64,000 nucleotides of DNA from Paenimyroides aestuarii (lineage in GTDB: Bacteria; Bacteroidota; Bacteroidia; Flavobacteriales; Flavobacteriaceae). Positions 1 to 8,699 of this stretch are shown piece by piece. How positions within the stretch are numbered: the stretch's first letter is position 1; the number at the start of each line of letters is the position of its first letter. The translations under genes were made by a program, and so were the position numbers. The DNA is taken from contig NZ_CP102382.1 in NCBI RefSeq assembly GCF_024628805.1, positions 434,001 through 498,000 on the forward strand. The letters run 5' to 3'. The notes below the pieces were generated by a model that saw nothing but the letters and a program-made list of their open reading frames with translations, did not search any database and was not told the origin of the DNA.

Positions 1-150
1 GAATTACAATCGAAAACCATTATGATGGGCTTTGGTTTAGATTCGGATGCGATACACTCACCAAATGAGCACTACGGGATTTTCAATTATTTAAAAGGTA
101 TTGAAACCATTCCATTGTTTTATAAATATTTCACTGAAATGTCTAAATAA
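1..150 (+). CDS. M20-family metallopeptidase (dipeptidase-like), C-terminal end only
   Basis: An open frame enters from the window edge and stops at 148-150, giving 49 residues. It contains GLDSDAIHSPNEHYG followed by a helix and a KYF ending. This matches the C-terminus of M20/M25/M40 zinc peptidases, where the late His of the AIHSPNE segment is a metal ligand. Most of the protein, including the other metal ligands and the dimerisation domain, lies outside the window, so substrate cannot be judged. It converges on the T9SS gene with a shared terminator between them. Confidence 0.7.
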   Translation, partial: ELQSKTIMMGFGLDSDAIHSPNEHYGIFNYLKGIETIPLFYKYFTEMSK

Positions 151-160
151 CACCCAAAAA

Positions 161-193
161 AAAGTCCACTTCAATGTATGAAGTGGATTTCTT
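161..193. terminator. Bidirectional intrinsic terminator
   Basis: An 11-bp stem (TCCACTTCA core) with a 5-nt loop is flanked by a T run on each strand. It lies between two convergent genes, so it can end the peptidase transcript on plus and the T9SS gene on minus. Confidence 0.75.
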
Positions 194-1882
194 TTACTCT
201 TTTATAATCTTTATACTTTGCGTAAATTCATCATTTGTTAATTCAACTATATAAATTCCGTTTGATAAATTTGACAAATCAATTCTTGAGTTAGTTAATG
301 AATTAGCATCAACTATTCTTCCGCTTAAATCATATATTTTATATTTTAAAGAAAGTTCTTCACCCTCTACAAAAACTTTATCTTTAGCAGGATTCGGATA
401 TATTTTCCATTTATCAACTACGATTTTTTTAGATGATGCAAATTCCCCAGATTTTATAATAAAAATATTATCGAATATTGCAGGATTTGGCATTGGCATT
501 GAATAGGAATTATCCAAAATTATATCTTCATATTGATTACCCGACAGAATATAACCTGCCGAATTATAATGTAGAATATTTGTTATTGAAAATAGATTTG
601 GATCAGAATTATCAGGCACAAGTAATTTATAATTTTTTAAAGCTCCATTATTACCAAAAACAGCTAAAATTGAAGAAGTTTTACTTATATTTATGGTTTG
701 GTTATCTATAATTTGAGGATTTAATGCTCGATATGTAACTATAATGTCATTTTTAACGCATTTGATTCCATAAATTGTTAAACCGCCTTGTATATTTGTA
801 TTAGCCTTTGCCCATTGAAAATTTCCCGATGCATTTAATTTAAACAAATGCCCATACATTCCAGTAGTAGTAAATGAAGGGTTTACTGATGTTCCCCAAT
901 AATTAACACCACCGGTTGCGTTTGCGGATATATAAATATTGTTTGTGGCATCAATATCTAAATCTTCAGCCAGCAACAATCTATTATTCATTACAGTTGG
1001 TGCTTTAGCCCAAGATAAATTTCCTGCATTGCTATACTTTGCAATAACAGTAACAGCATTATTACTAGCATTATTGGTCACAAAAGATACATTTGTAGTA
1101 CCGAATTGTACCGCCGGTGAAAATAAGTTAGCAATTAAAACAGCATTACCATTCTGATCTAATTCTAAATCAACAAAATGTGTACCCATTTTGTTTTGAT
1201 TAACACCCGATGTAGTTTCTGAAGATCTTAACCATTGTAGCGAACCATTTGTAGCATTAAATTTAGCAATAAATGTTTCAGATAACTGTGAATGAACTTG
1301 ATTTCCTAACACCGTTGTATTTTCAATTTTTAAGCTCATTCCAATATAGCGCCCGGCAATAAATACTTCATTATTAATTGTCTTTATTTTACACTGCGCT
1401 AAGTCTTGATCAACCTTTTTCACCCAAGCAACCTGTCCGTTACTATTAATTTTAATTATTAGAGATTGGTAACCCGATGCAGGTATCGGATAGGTAGTAT
1501 TATCAATTGTCACAGGGCCGTTTGCTTCTATTATAGCGTATAAATTGTTATTATCATCCTCATGTACAACAGAGATAGCCTCTGAACCACTACCGCTAAA
1601 ATGGAAATAATGATTTAGTAAAAAATTTGTATCAAATTTTAAAATAGCGGTATCATATGCCAATGCTCCATTAGCCACCATATTACTTCCATTATTTATA
1701 GTTTGGTTTTGAATGGTATATGTTGGTGTTTTAAAATTTACAATCGAATAAATGCTTTTATTCATTGTAAGATCCGTGTCGATTCTCTCAGCGTAAGGAA
1801 TAACAATGTGAGAATTTATTTGTGCTTGATGCTGGAAGGTGTTAACAAAAAAAAGTATTAACAATAAGTATTTTATTTTCAT
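194..1882 (-). CDS. Secreted protein with T9SS type A sorting domain
   Basis: 562 residues. A hydrophobic signal peptide spans about residues 1-20 and ends in HQAQ. The last ~75 residues form a type A T9SS C-terminal sorting domain, with the typical YPNPAKDKVF opening, KIYDLSGR middle and GIYIVEL / IKIIKE end. This predicts export by Sec and then passage through the outer membrane by the type IX machinery, with attachment or release at the surface. The middle 400 residues are rich in N, T, S and aromatic residues and contain repeated segments of the kind AKFNATNGSLQWLRS, AKYSNAGNLSWAK and KLNASGNFQWAK. These look like SBBP/beta-propeller-type repeats. No catalytic motif was seen, so the function is unknown. 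Single gene with a downstream terminator. Confidence 0.85.
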   Translation of the reverse strand: MKIKYLLLILFFVNTFQHQAQINSHIVIPYAERIDTDLTMNKSIYSIVNFKTPTYTIQNQTINNGSNMVANGALAYDTAILKFDTNFLLNHYFHFSGSGSEAISVVHEDDNNNLYAIIEANGPVTIDNTTYPIPASGYQSLIIKINSNGQVAWVKKVDQDLAQCKIKTINNEVFIAGRYIGMSLKIENTTVLGNQVHSQLSETFIAKFNATNGSLQWLRSSETTSGVNQNKMGTHFVDLELDQNGNAVLIANLFSPAVQFGTTNVSFVTNNASNNAVTVIAKYSNAGNLSWAKAPTVMNNRLLLAEDLDIDATNNIYISANATGGVNYWGTSVNPSFTTTGMYGHLFKLNASGNFQWAKANTNIQGGLTIYGIKCVKNDIIVTYRALNPQIIDNQTINISKTSSILAVFGNNGALKNYKLLVPDNSDPNLFSITNILHYNSAGYILSGNQYEDIILDNSYSMPMPNPAIFDNIFIIKSGEFASSKKIVVDKWKIYPNPAKDKVFVEGEELSLKYKIYDLSGRIVDANSLTNSRIDLSNLSNGIYIVELTNDEFTQSIKIIKE

Positions 1883-2044
1883 ACAAAATATAGTTTAGTT
1901 TTCGTAAAAGTATAACTTTTTAACGAAATAGAAAACACTTAAATTTTTCATTTTTAGTTTATTAAGGAATTACAGAAATAAACCAGTTAACAATTATTAT
2001 TTCAAAGAATTAAAAAAGAGGCTGTCCAAAAAGGCAGTCTTTTT

Positions 2045-3715
2045 TTATGCGGCTAATTTTTGATAGTGAAAATTGTGGTGATTATTTTTAGTTGAAGAAA
2101 ATTCTTGATGCTTAAAAATGAAAATTTCAATTTCAAAAATCATTTTTGAACCTCTTTTTGCGGTTTTTACAACAATTTTCTTAGAAGTCGCTTCTTTGGC
2201 CACCATTTTTCTAAAATTATGCCCAAGAGCCATCAGTAGAAACTCTAATTCTACTTTTTCTAAGCCTTTGAATGTAAATCTGTTAAATTTATTATTGCTT
2301 TTGAGTTGACCAAAGACAGCTTCTACTTCTATCGGGCGTTTGCTTCGGTGTTTTAAACCTTCTTCGCTCGTTAATAAATTTCTCGCTCTTTCTTTAAGCT
2401 CATTCAAACGGTGATTGACTTCTATTCTGCGATTACCTTTTGCATTGAAACATTCCCCTCGAAGCGGACAATTGTTGCAGTTTTTAGCTTGATAATAAGA
2501 CACTTGCGATTCGTACCCGTTGCTCGATATTCGTTTGCCTTTGCCAACATTTTCCATTCGTTGACCCATCGGACAAACGTAAAAATCTTGTTCTTGGTTA
2601 TAGAATAAATTCTGAACCAAAAACGGATTGTTTTCCATCTTCTTTTTCTGTTCTGCATGAAAATAATTATACTTCACATACGCTGTAACGTTTTTATTTT
2701 CAAGCATTTCGTAATTCTCCTCACTTCCGTATCCTGCATCGGCAACCACTTCTTTGCTTTGTTTTCCGTAGAGATTTTCAAAACCATCGAGATGCGATTC
2801 CAAAGTCGTGGTATCCCCCGGTTTTTGATGGATGGAAACGTGGGTAATAAACTGATTTTCAGTTGAAATCTGCGTATTATAAGCCGGTTTAAGCTGTCCG
2901 TTTTTCATGTGATCTTCCTTCATCCGCATAAAAGTAGCGTCGGGGTCGGTTTTGCTGTAAGAATTCCTATCGCCTAAAGTTTCTAGGTCTTTTTCGTATT
3001 TTTCTAATTTTGGAAGATGCTCATCCTGAAGTTTTTGTAGCTCTTTTGCCTGTTTTTTGGTAGGTTCTTTTAGTTTTTTGTTCAATTCAGATAACTTCTC
3101 TTTTAGTTCTTCGGAATTGATTTTTTTGGGCAGTTCTTCCTTGTTAAGTTCTTGATTATCTGATTGAATACTGTTTTCAATATCTGAAAGAATCGTATTG
3201 ATTTTAACTTCTAATTTTTCTTTGTACTTTTCCACAGAACCCCGCCAAACGAAGGTGTATTTATTGGATTTTGCCTCTATTTTTGTGCCGTCAATATACT
3301 GAACATCAAGGCTGATATAGCCCATTTCAACCAACATTTTCACCACTTCGGCAAACAAATCTTTGATTTTCTCCTTCAAAATTTTCCCTCTAAATTCGTT
3401 GATGGTTCTAAAATTTGGCGTAGAATTTCCCGAAATGTACATAAAATGGATGTTTTCGGTAAGGGCTTTGGCGATTTTTCTACACGAATAAACGTTGGAC
3501 AAATAGCTGTAAAACAACACTTTAATCATCATTCTCGGATGATATGCAGAGCAACCTCCGCCTAAGTAAAGATTTGTAATATCGCTGATATCTAATTGAT
3601 TAACCACCGAATCCACCAACCGAACGGGGTGGTCTTCTGGAATCAAATCAAAAATATTGATAGGGAAAAGTTCTGGAGAGTTGCCTGTTTGATTTTTAAA
3701 TGTTACCTTAGCCAT
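2045..3715 (-). CDS. IS1182-family transposase (DDE), copy 1
   Basis: 556 residues, full length, identical in length to the second copy. The N-terminal ~110 residues are a DUF772-type helical DNA-binding domain ([21 protein letters not shown]). The DDE core follows, with candidate acidic residues D142 in [16 protein letters not shown], the Asp of [14 protein letters not shown], and the Glu of [14 protein letters not shown] lysine/glutamate-rich coiled insertion sits at about 165-250. A four-cysteine cluster (CPMGQRM ... [11 protein letters not shown]) lies before the last acidic residue, as in other IS1182 transposases. It differs from copy 2 at about 20 residues, grouped in a few patches. 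No frameshift or stop, so probably active. Confidence 0.93.
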   Translation of the reverse strand: MAKVTFKNQTGNSPELFPINIFDLIPEDHPVRLVDSVVNQLDISDITNLYLGGGCSAYHPRMMIKVLFYSYLSNVYSCRKIAKALTENIHFMYISGNSTPNFRTINEFRGKILKEKIKDLFAEVVKMLVEMGYISLDVQYIDGTKIEAKSNKYTFVWRGSVEKYKEKLEVKINTILSDIENSIQSDNQELNKEELPKKINSEELKEKLSELNKKLKEPTKKQAKELQKLQDEHLPKLEKYEKDLETLGDRNSYSKTDPDATFMRMKEDHMKNGQLKPAYNTQISTENQFITHVSIHQKPGDTTTLESHLDGFENLYGKQSKEVVADAGYGSEENYEMLENKNVTAYVKYNYFHAEQKKKMENNPFLVQNLFYNQEQDFYVCPMGQRMENVGKGKRISSNGYESQVSYYQAKNCNNCPLRGECFNAKGNRRIEVNHRLNELKERARNLLTSEEGLKHRSKRPIEVEAVFGQLKSNNKFNRFTFKGLEKVELEFLLMALGHNFRKMVAKEATSKKIVVKTAKRGSKMIFEIEIFIFKHQEFSSTKNNHHNFHYQKLAA

Positions 3716-3768
3716 AGTTGGGTTTTTTGTTCAACTCTAAAATACGAATTTTTTAGAGAAAACACAAC

Positions 3769-3803
3769 TAAAAAAGGGCTGCCCAAACTTTTTGGACAGC
3801 CTC
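3769..3803 (-). terminator. Hairpin terminator at the upstream end of IS copy 1
   Basis: Reading on minus from the IS end inward: GGCTGTCCAAA, loop AAG, TTTGGGCAGCC, then CTTTTTT. The stem is 11 bp with one G-U pair. The stem begins inside the terminal inverted repeat, so the IS end doubles as a transcription terminator between outside genes and the transposase. Confidence 0.6.
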
Positions 3804-3826
3804 TTTTTTTATCAAGTAATCTTTAA

Positions 3827-4087
3827 TTATTCAGCAGTTTGTACCGTATCATTTGCTACCGGTGCAACTGCTTCAGCGGGCGCACTTGCTGTATCTTTTT
3901 TAACCAAAGGTTGTTCTGGCGACAATTCGTCTTCTACAATAACAGCTGGTGTTTCTTTTGAAGGTTTTGCTTCAAAAACAGAATTTCCACAGCTTCTGTA
4001 TAAAAAGAAAATAAGCACCACACCTAACATTAAAGGTATTAAACTGTATTTGAATGCATTTCCGCTTTTGTCTTGACCGTTATTCAT
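3827..4087 (-). CDS. Small single-span membrane protein, paralogue of the next gene's C-terminus
   Basis: 86 residues from the ATG at 4087; an in-frame ATG at 4111 adds eight non-conserved residues. One membrane helix at about residues 12-30 (SLIPLMLGVVLIFFLYRSC) is followed by an acidic, Ala/Pro/Val-rich tail with no motif. The helix plus flanks (KYSLIPLMLGVVLIFFLYR.C) closely resemble the helix near the end of the protein encoded at 4201-4977 (KYALIPLFLGVVVIFFLYRGC). It therefore looks like a partial duplicate of that gene, lying downstream of it. Function unknown. Confidence 0.6.
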   Translation of the reverse strand: MNNGQDKSGNAFKYSLIPLMLGVVLIFFLYRSCGNSVFEAKPSKETPAVIVEDELSPEQPLVKKDTASAPAEAVAPVANDTVQTAE

Positions 4088-4200
4088 AATATTTAATTTT
4101 TTGATAATCACTAAAACATCGCAAATATACTATCTTTTTTAGCATTTTTTTATCCCTTGCAATAAAATATTAAATAATCATGCAAAAATCAATGGTATGT

Positions 4201-4977
4201 TTAGTTGTCGCTATGATTCTCCAAGCTGTCGTTGTGCATCACTGCTTCTTCAATGGTTCGTTCGCGATTGCATCCGCGGTAAAGAAAAAAAATTACAACA
4301 ACACCTAAAAATAAAGGGATTAATGCGTATTTAAACAAGTTTGCGGTGCCGCCTTTTTGAGGTTCTTCATAAGCAGATTCTTTTGTTTTAAACTGATTTT
4401 CTTCGTTGTTGTTTACCACATTATGAATGGTACTATCGGCGTGTTCACGTGTTTCGGTATGAATAGGTGTTGGTTCATTTACCGTAGTGTTTACTGTTTC
4501 TAACATTCCCAAACCGGCCGGAATCATCGCTTTCAGCGAACTTAAATTATTTGTAATCACCGTTTGAATACTACTTAGTTCAAATTGGGCATCCAAATTT
4601 TGAAAATAATCAATAATTCCCACAAAGGCAGTCTTCAAAACTGCATGAGCAGATTCATCGGAAATATTAGAAAAACTGGAAATTTTATCCGCAAAATCAT
4701 GTTTATCTGTTCCTAAAAAGTCTTGCAGAACGGTTTCTGATTTATCAAATTTAAAGCTGTAATCATTTGCTGCATTGTTAAAAATTTGCTGCACTTCGGT
4801 AAACATTGCTCTTAAATACGCATCGCCTTTGTAGTGCATTTTTAGAAGTAATGCAGGAATGGCTACATCAAAAGCATTGTGCATAGCTGTTTCGTTCTCG
4901 TTGGTACTAATTGCCAAACTTGATATAAAAGTTGGCGAAATGTACTGTTTCACTTGGGTTACTAAAGGATTTTCCAT
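4201..4977 (-). CDS. DUF937-like membrane-anchored protein
   Basis: 258 residues. The first ~165 residues are helical and resemble the DUF937/YidB-type domain of Bacteroidetes proteins (early Gln/Lys helix, ISSFSNISDES segment, and a late AMIPAGLGML turn). A polar, Thr/Glu/Asn-rich linker at 170-210 follows, then one membrane helix (about 217-236) and a short Arg/Asp/Asn tail. In related proteins such a helix is often followed by an OmpA-type domain, which is absent here. Role unknown. The small gene downstream repeats the membrane segment. The pair lies inside the segment bracketed by the two inverted IS copies. Confidence 0.6.
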   Translation of the reverse strand: MENPLVTQVKQYISPTFISSLAISTNENETAMHNAFDVAIPALLLKMHYKGDAYLRAMFTEVQQIFNNAANDYSFKFDKSETVLQDFLGTDKHDFADKISSFSNISDESAHAVLKTAFVGIIDYFQNLDAQFELSSIQTVITNNLSSLKAMIPAGLGMLETVNTTVNEPTPIHTETREHADSTIHNVVNNNEENQFKTKESAYEEPQKGGTANLFKYALIPLFLGVVVIFFLYRGCNRERTIEEAVMHNDSLENHSDN

Positions 4978-5045
4978 AACAATTAAAATTTTCTTTTAAT
5001 AAAGATACGGCTATTAAATAAAACCAACTTGCTTTGCAATAAACT

Positions 5046-6278
5046 TTAACGGTTGTTATGGAGTTTGTTTTTTGTTTCAATCCATAAGCTCATGTACTTG
5101 ATAGACTGCAAACTGTGGTGCCACAACATTTTTTGAATAGGCAGCTTTTTTCTGTGGATGGAAATTTGTTTTTGGATTGATAAAAGGGTTGTTGCTAAAA
5201 CTCCGTTCCAAATTTGATTTGAAAAATACTGATTTATGATTCGGTATCCATTCAAAACCGATTCGTTCCAAATGCGTTCATTATTGTACAATTCACAAAC
5301 TGCATTTACAAAATCTTCTGGTTGATCGGCTACAAACCCTGCCCAATTTGCAGTGGCAATGCCTTCACTTCCTATTGAAGTGGTCACATTGGGCAAATTG
5401 TTTTTAAAACCATCGATAAACTTGCCTTTTAAACCTGCGCCAAAAGGAATGGGTGCTGCTAAAACCCTATAATTTTGCATGGTTGTATTCACATTTTCTG
5501 CTGCCCCTTTTATGATAAACCCTTCGGATGTATTTTGTAGTTGGTTGATTTTTTGTGATGGATAAGCACCGTATATATGTAGTTCCACATTTTTTAAACG
5601 CTTGCGAATAAGCGGCCACATCTTTTTTAGTTGAAGCACCGTTTCATAATTGGGTTCGTGGATAAAATTCCCTATAAACACTATATTTTTTCGTTGATCA
5701 AATGTGGGCAATGATTGAAAATAGGCTTCAGACAAATGCTGCTCTATAAAAGGCAGGTACAGCAATTGTACTTTAGGAATCTGAAATTGATGAACCAATA
5801 AATCGTATTCAAATGGAGAAATAATAAGCGACACATCACATCGATGAATAGCCGCCAATTCGCGGTGGCAATCTGCCGTATCATAATCAATTTCCGTATT
5901 GTTCCTATAAGCAACTGTTCGGGCTCTGCGAACAAAATGCAAATCTTCGGTGTCTAAAACCGTCAATGCATGGGGCAATTCTTGCTTCACACGCCAACCA
6001 AATTGTTCTTCGATTAAAAATCGGTCATAAACCACTATGCTAGGTTGCAATTCCCGCACAAAATCGTTGAACAAGGAATCGTTCAAAACAATCGAATGCT
6101 CTACTATTTGCTCATTTGCCAAAGGATGCGAGGCTACCGATTTAGCAGCCGCACAAGCAAAATGAATATCGGTGGCTATTTTCTTTAACTCATCAATTAA
6201 TTGCAACATGCGCCAGCCGGCTGCAGATGAAGTGGGTTCAGGCCACACCAAACCTATGATTAAAATACGGTTGTTCAT
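5046..6278 (-). CDS. Glycosyltransferase, GT4/GT-B type
   Basis: 410 residues from the ATG at 6278, chosen because MNNRILIIGLVWPEPTSSAAG is the typical start of this family; the frame extends upstream to 6341 without conserved sequence. The N-terminal Rossmann half has the glycine-rich first strand and a DTEDLHFVRR segment. The C-terminal half has the donor-binding pattern IVFIGNFIHEPNYE, then LHIYGAYPSQK, and the GAGLKGKFIDGFKNNLPNVTT and IGSEGI stretch characteristic of GT4 enzymes. The predicted role is transfer of a sugar from a nucleotide donor in surface polysaccharide or glycoprotein synthesis; donor and acceptor are unknown. Divergent from miaE. Confidence 0.8.
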   Translation of the reverse strand: MNNRILIIGLVWPEPTSSAAGWRMLQLIDELKKIATDIHFACAAAKSVASHPLANEQIVEHSIVLNDSLFNDFVRELQPSIVVYDRFLIEEQFGWRVKQELPHALTVLDTEDLHFVRRARTVAYRNNTEIDYDTADCHRELAAIHRCDVSLIISPFEYDLLVHQFQIPKVQLLYLPFIEQHLSEAYFQSLPTFDQRKNIVFIGNFIHEPNYETVLQLKKMWPLIRKRLKNVELHIYGAYPSQKINQLQNTSEGFIIKGAAENVNTTMQNYRVLAAPIPFGAGLKGKFIDGFKNNLPNVTTSIGSEGIATANWAGFVADQPEDFVNAVCELYNNERIWNESVLNGYRIINQYFSNQIWNGVLATTLLSIQKQISIHRKKLPIQKMLWHHSLQSIKYMSLWIETKNKLHNNR

Positions 6279-6330
6279 AAGGCAAATATCGAAGTTATCT
6301 TTAAAAGATACTAACTGTTTAATTAATTTG

Positions 6331-6338
6331 TAAATTTG
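6331..6338 (+). promoter_or_regulatory. Bacteroidetes -7 element (TAAATTTG) for miaE
   Basis: TAAATTTG fits the TAnnTTTG consensus and ends 16 bp before the miaE ATG. No convincing TTG was seen at the usual -33 distance. Confidence 0.45.
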
Positions 6339-6354
6339 CAAAAAAATCTACCAA

Positions 6355-6936
6355 ATGTTAGGACTTAAGTTATTGACCGATCCGCGTTGGGCAAATATTG
6401 CTGAAGGTAATATAGAAGAAATCTTAACCGATCATGCGTGGTGCGAACAAAAAGCGGCTACAAATGCCATTACAATTATAACATACAACTCAGAACACGA
6501 AGATTTGGTGACGGCAATGACCGAAATAGCGATTGAAGAAATGGAACATTTTAAAATGGTGCATGATATCATTAAGCAACGTGGTTATACGCTGGGCCGA
6601 GAGCGAAAAGATGATTATGTGAACCAATTGTATAAATTCATGAAAAAAGACGGTTCTAGAAACGATGCTTTTATTGACCGTTTGTTGTTTGCTGCAATGA
6701 TTGAAGCCAGAAGTTGTGAGCGTTTCCGTGTGCTTTCTGAAAATATTAAAGATGAAGAGTTGGCTAAATTTTATAGAGATTTAATGATTTCTGAGGCGGG
6801 ACACTATACCACTTTTATAAAGTTTGCTAAAAAATATACCGAACGAACCAATGTGGACAAGCGTTGGAAAGAATGGCTGGAATTTGAAGGACAATTGATT
6901 CAAAATTACGGCACAAAAGAAACCGTTCATGGATAA
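6355..6936 (+). CDS. miaE: tRNA-(ms2io6A37)-hydroxylase (MiaE)
   Basis: 193 residues, the normal length for flavobacterial MiaE. It is a non-haem di-iron monooxygenase that hydroxylates the isopentenyl group of ms2i6A at position 37 of tRNAs reading UNN codons, after MiaA and MiaB have acted. The carboxylate/histidine ligands sit on a ferritin-like four-helix bundle: Glu in the early CEQKAAT helix, EEMEHF, the EARSCERF Glu, and SEAGHY. The protein ends ETVHG, and the stop codon lies directly against the inverted repeat of IS copy 2, so the insertion left the coding sequence whole. Divergent from the glycosyltransferase. Confidence 0.9.
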   Translation: MLGLKLLTDPRWANIAEGNIEEILTDHAWCEQKAATNAITIITYNSEHEDLVTAMTEIAIEEMEHFKMVHDIIKQRGYTLGRERKDDYVNQLYKFMKKDGSRNDAFIDRLLFAAMIEARSCERFRVLSENIKDEELAKFYRDLMISEAGHYTTFIKFAKKYTERTNVDKRWKEWLEFEGQLIQNYGTKETVHG

Positions 6937-6940
6937 AAAA

Positions 6941-6977
6941 GAGGCTGTCCAAAAAGTTTGGGCAGCCCTTTTTTTGT
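6941..6977 (+). terminator. Hairpin terminator at the upstream end of IS copy 2
   Basis: GGCTGTCCAAA, loop AAG, TTTGGGCAGCC, then CTTTTTTT. It would stop transcripts coming from miaE before they reach the transposase start at 7029. The corresponding hairpin in copy 1 has the same stem. Confidence 0.62.
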
Positions 6978-7028
6978 TGTGTTTTCTCTAAAAAATTCGT
7001 ATTTTAGAGTTGAACAAAAAACCCAACT

Positions 7029-8699
7029 ATGGCTAAGGTAACATTTAAAAATCAAACAGGCAACTCTCCAGAACTTTTCCCTATCAATATTTTTGATTTG
7101 ATTCCAGAAGACCACCCCGTTCGGTTGGTGGATTCGGTGGTTAATCAATTGGATATCAGCGATATTACAAATCTTTACTTAGGCGGAGGTTGCTCTGCAT
7201 ATCATCCGAGAATGATGATTAAAGTGTTGTTTTACAGCTATTTGTCCAACATTTATTCGTGTAGAAAAATCGCCAAAGCCCTTACCGAAAACATTCATTT
7301 TATGTACATTTCGGGAAATTCTACGCCAAATTTTAGAACCATCAACGAATTTAGAGGGAAAATTTTGAAGGAGAAAATCAAAGATTTGTTTGCCGAAGTG
7401 GTGAAAATGCTGGTAGAATTGGGCTACATCAGCCTTGATATTCAGTATATTGACGGCACAAAAATTGAGGCAAAATCCAATAAATACACCTTCGTTTGGC
7501 GGGGTTCTGTGGAAAAGTACAAAGAAAAATTAGAAGTTAAAATCAATACGATTCTTTCAGATATTGAAAACAGTATTCAATCAGATAATCAAGAACTTAA
7601 CAAGGAAGAACTGCCCAAAAAAATCAATTCCGAAGAACTAAAAGAGAAGTTATCTGAATTGAACAAAAAACTAAAAGAACCTACCAAAAAACAGGCAAAA
7701 GAGCTACAAAAACTTCAGGATGAGCATCTTCCAAAATTAGAAAAATACGAAAAAGACCTAGAAACTTTAGGCGATAGGAATTCTTACAGCAAAACCGACC
7801 CCGACGCTACTTTTATGCGGATGAAGGAAGATCACATGAAAAACGGACAGCTTAAACCGGCTTATAATACGCAGATTTCAACTGAAAACCAGTTTATTAC
7901 ACACATCTCTATCCATCAAAAACCTGGTGACACCACCACTTTAGAATCTCATTTGGAAGGTTTTGAAAATGCTTACAAAAAACAAAGCAAAGAAGTGGTT
8001 GCCGATGCAGGATACGGAAGTGAGGAGAATTACGAAATGCTTGAAAATAAGAGCGTTACAGCGTATGTGAAGTATAATTATTTTCATGCAGAACAGAAAA
8101 AGAAGATGGAAAACAATCCGTTTTTGGTTCAGAATTTATTCTATAACCAAGAACAAGATTTTTACGTTTGTCCGATGGGTCAACGAATGGAAAATATAGG
8201 CAAAGGCAAACGAATTTCGAGCAACGGATACGAATCGCAAGTGTCTTATTATCAAGCTAAAAACTGCAACAATTGTCCGCTTCGAGGGGAATGTTTCAAT
8301 GCAAAAGGCAACCGAAAAATAGAAGTCAACCACCGATTAAATGAATTAAAACACAAGGCTAAAACATTATTAACTAGCGAAGAAGGTTTAAAACACCGAA
8401 GCAAACGCCCGATAGAAGTAGAAGCTGTCTTTGGTCAACTCAAAAGCAATAATAAATTTAACAGATTTACATTCAAAGGATTAGAAAAAGTAGAATTAGA
8501 ATTTCTACTGATGGCTCTTGGACATAATTTTAGAAAAATGGTGGCTAAAGGAGCGACTTCTAAGAAAATTGTTGTAAAAACCGCAAAACGAGGTTCAAAA
8601 ATGATTTTTGAAATTGAAATTTTCATTTTTAAGCATCAAGAATTTTCTTCAACTAAAAATAATCATCAAAATTTTCACTATCAAAAATTAGCCGCATAA
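7029..8699 (+). CDS. IS1182-family transposase (DDE), copy 2
   Basis: 556 residues, colinear with the copy at 2045-3715. The DDE residues and the cysteine cluster are intact. The differences fall in patches: NIYS for NVYS, VELGYISLDIQ for [21 protein letters not shown] for [10 protein letters not shown], and [19 protein letters not shown] for the NRRIEV...ERARN segment. Long stretches between the patches, including residues ~145-290, are identical. The start is the ATG 88 bp inside the element. Probably functional. Confidence 0.93.
   Translation: MAKVTFKNQTGNSPELFPINIFDLIPEDHPVRLVDSVVNQLDISDITNLYLGGGCSAYHPRMMIKVLFYSYLSNIYSCRKIAKALTENIHFMYISGNSTPNFRTINEFRGKILKEKIKDLFAEVVKMLVELGYISLDIQYIDGTKIEAKSNKYTFVWRGSVEKYKEKLEVKINTILSDIENSIQSDNQELNKEELPKKINSEELKEKLSELNKKLKEPTKKQAKELQKLQDEHLPKLEKYEKDLETLGDRNSYSKTDPDATFMRMKEDHMKNGQLKPAYNTQISTENQFITHISIHQKPGDTTTLESHLEGFENAYKKQSKEVVADAGYGSEENYEMLENKSVTAYVKYNYFHAEQKKKMENNPFLVQNLFYNQEQDFYVCPMGQRMENIGKGKRISSNGYESQVSYYQAKNCNNCPLRGECFNAKGNRKIEVNHRLNELKHKAKTLLTSEEGLKHRSKRPIEVEAVFGQLKSNNKFNRFTFKGLEKVELEFLLMALGHNFRKMVAKGATSKKIVVKTAKRGSKMIFEIEIFIFKHQEFSSTKNNHQNFHYQKLAA

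Larger units (their letters stand above)
2016..3805 (-). mobile_element. IS1182-family insertion sequence, copy 1
   Basis: About 1,790 bp bounded by inverted ends AAGAGGCTGTCC (left) and GGACAGCCTCTT (right), carrying one transposase gene on minus. Homologous over its whole length to the element at 6939-8730 but in opposite orientation. The ends were set by where the two copies stop matching. On the transposase-upstream side both copies are preceded by GAT plus a run of A, so the true border there could be a few bases further out. No clear target duplication was found. Confidence 0.85.
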
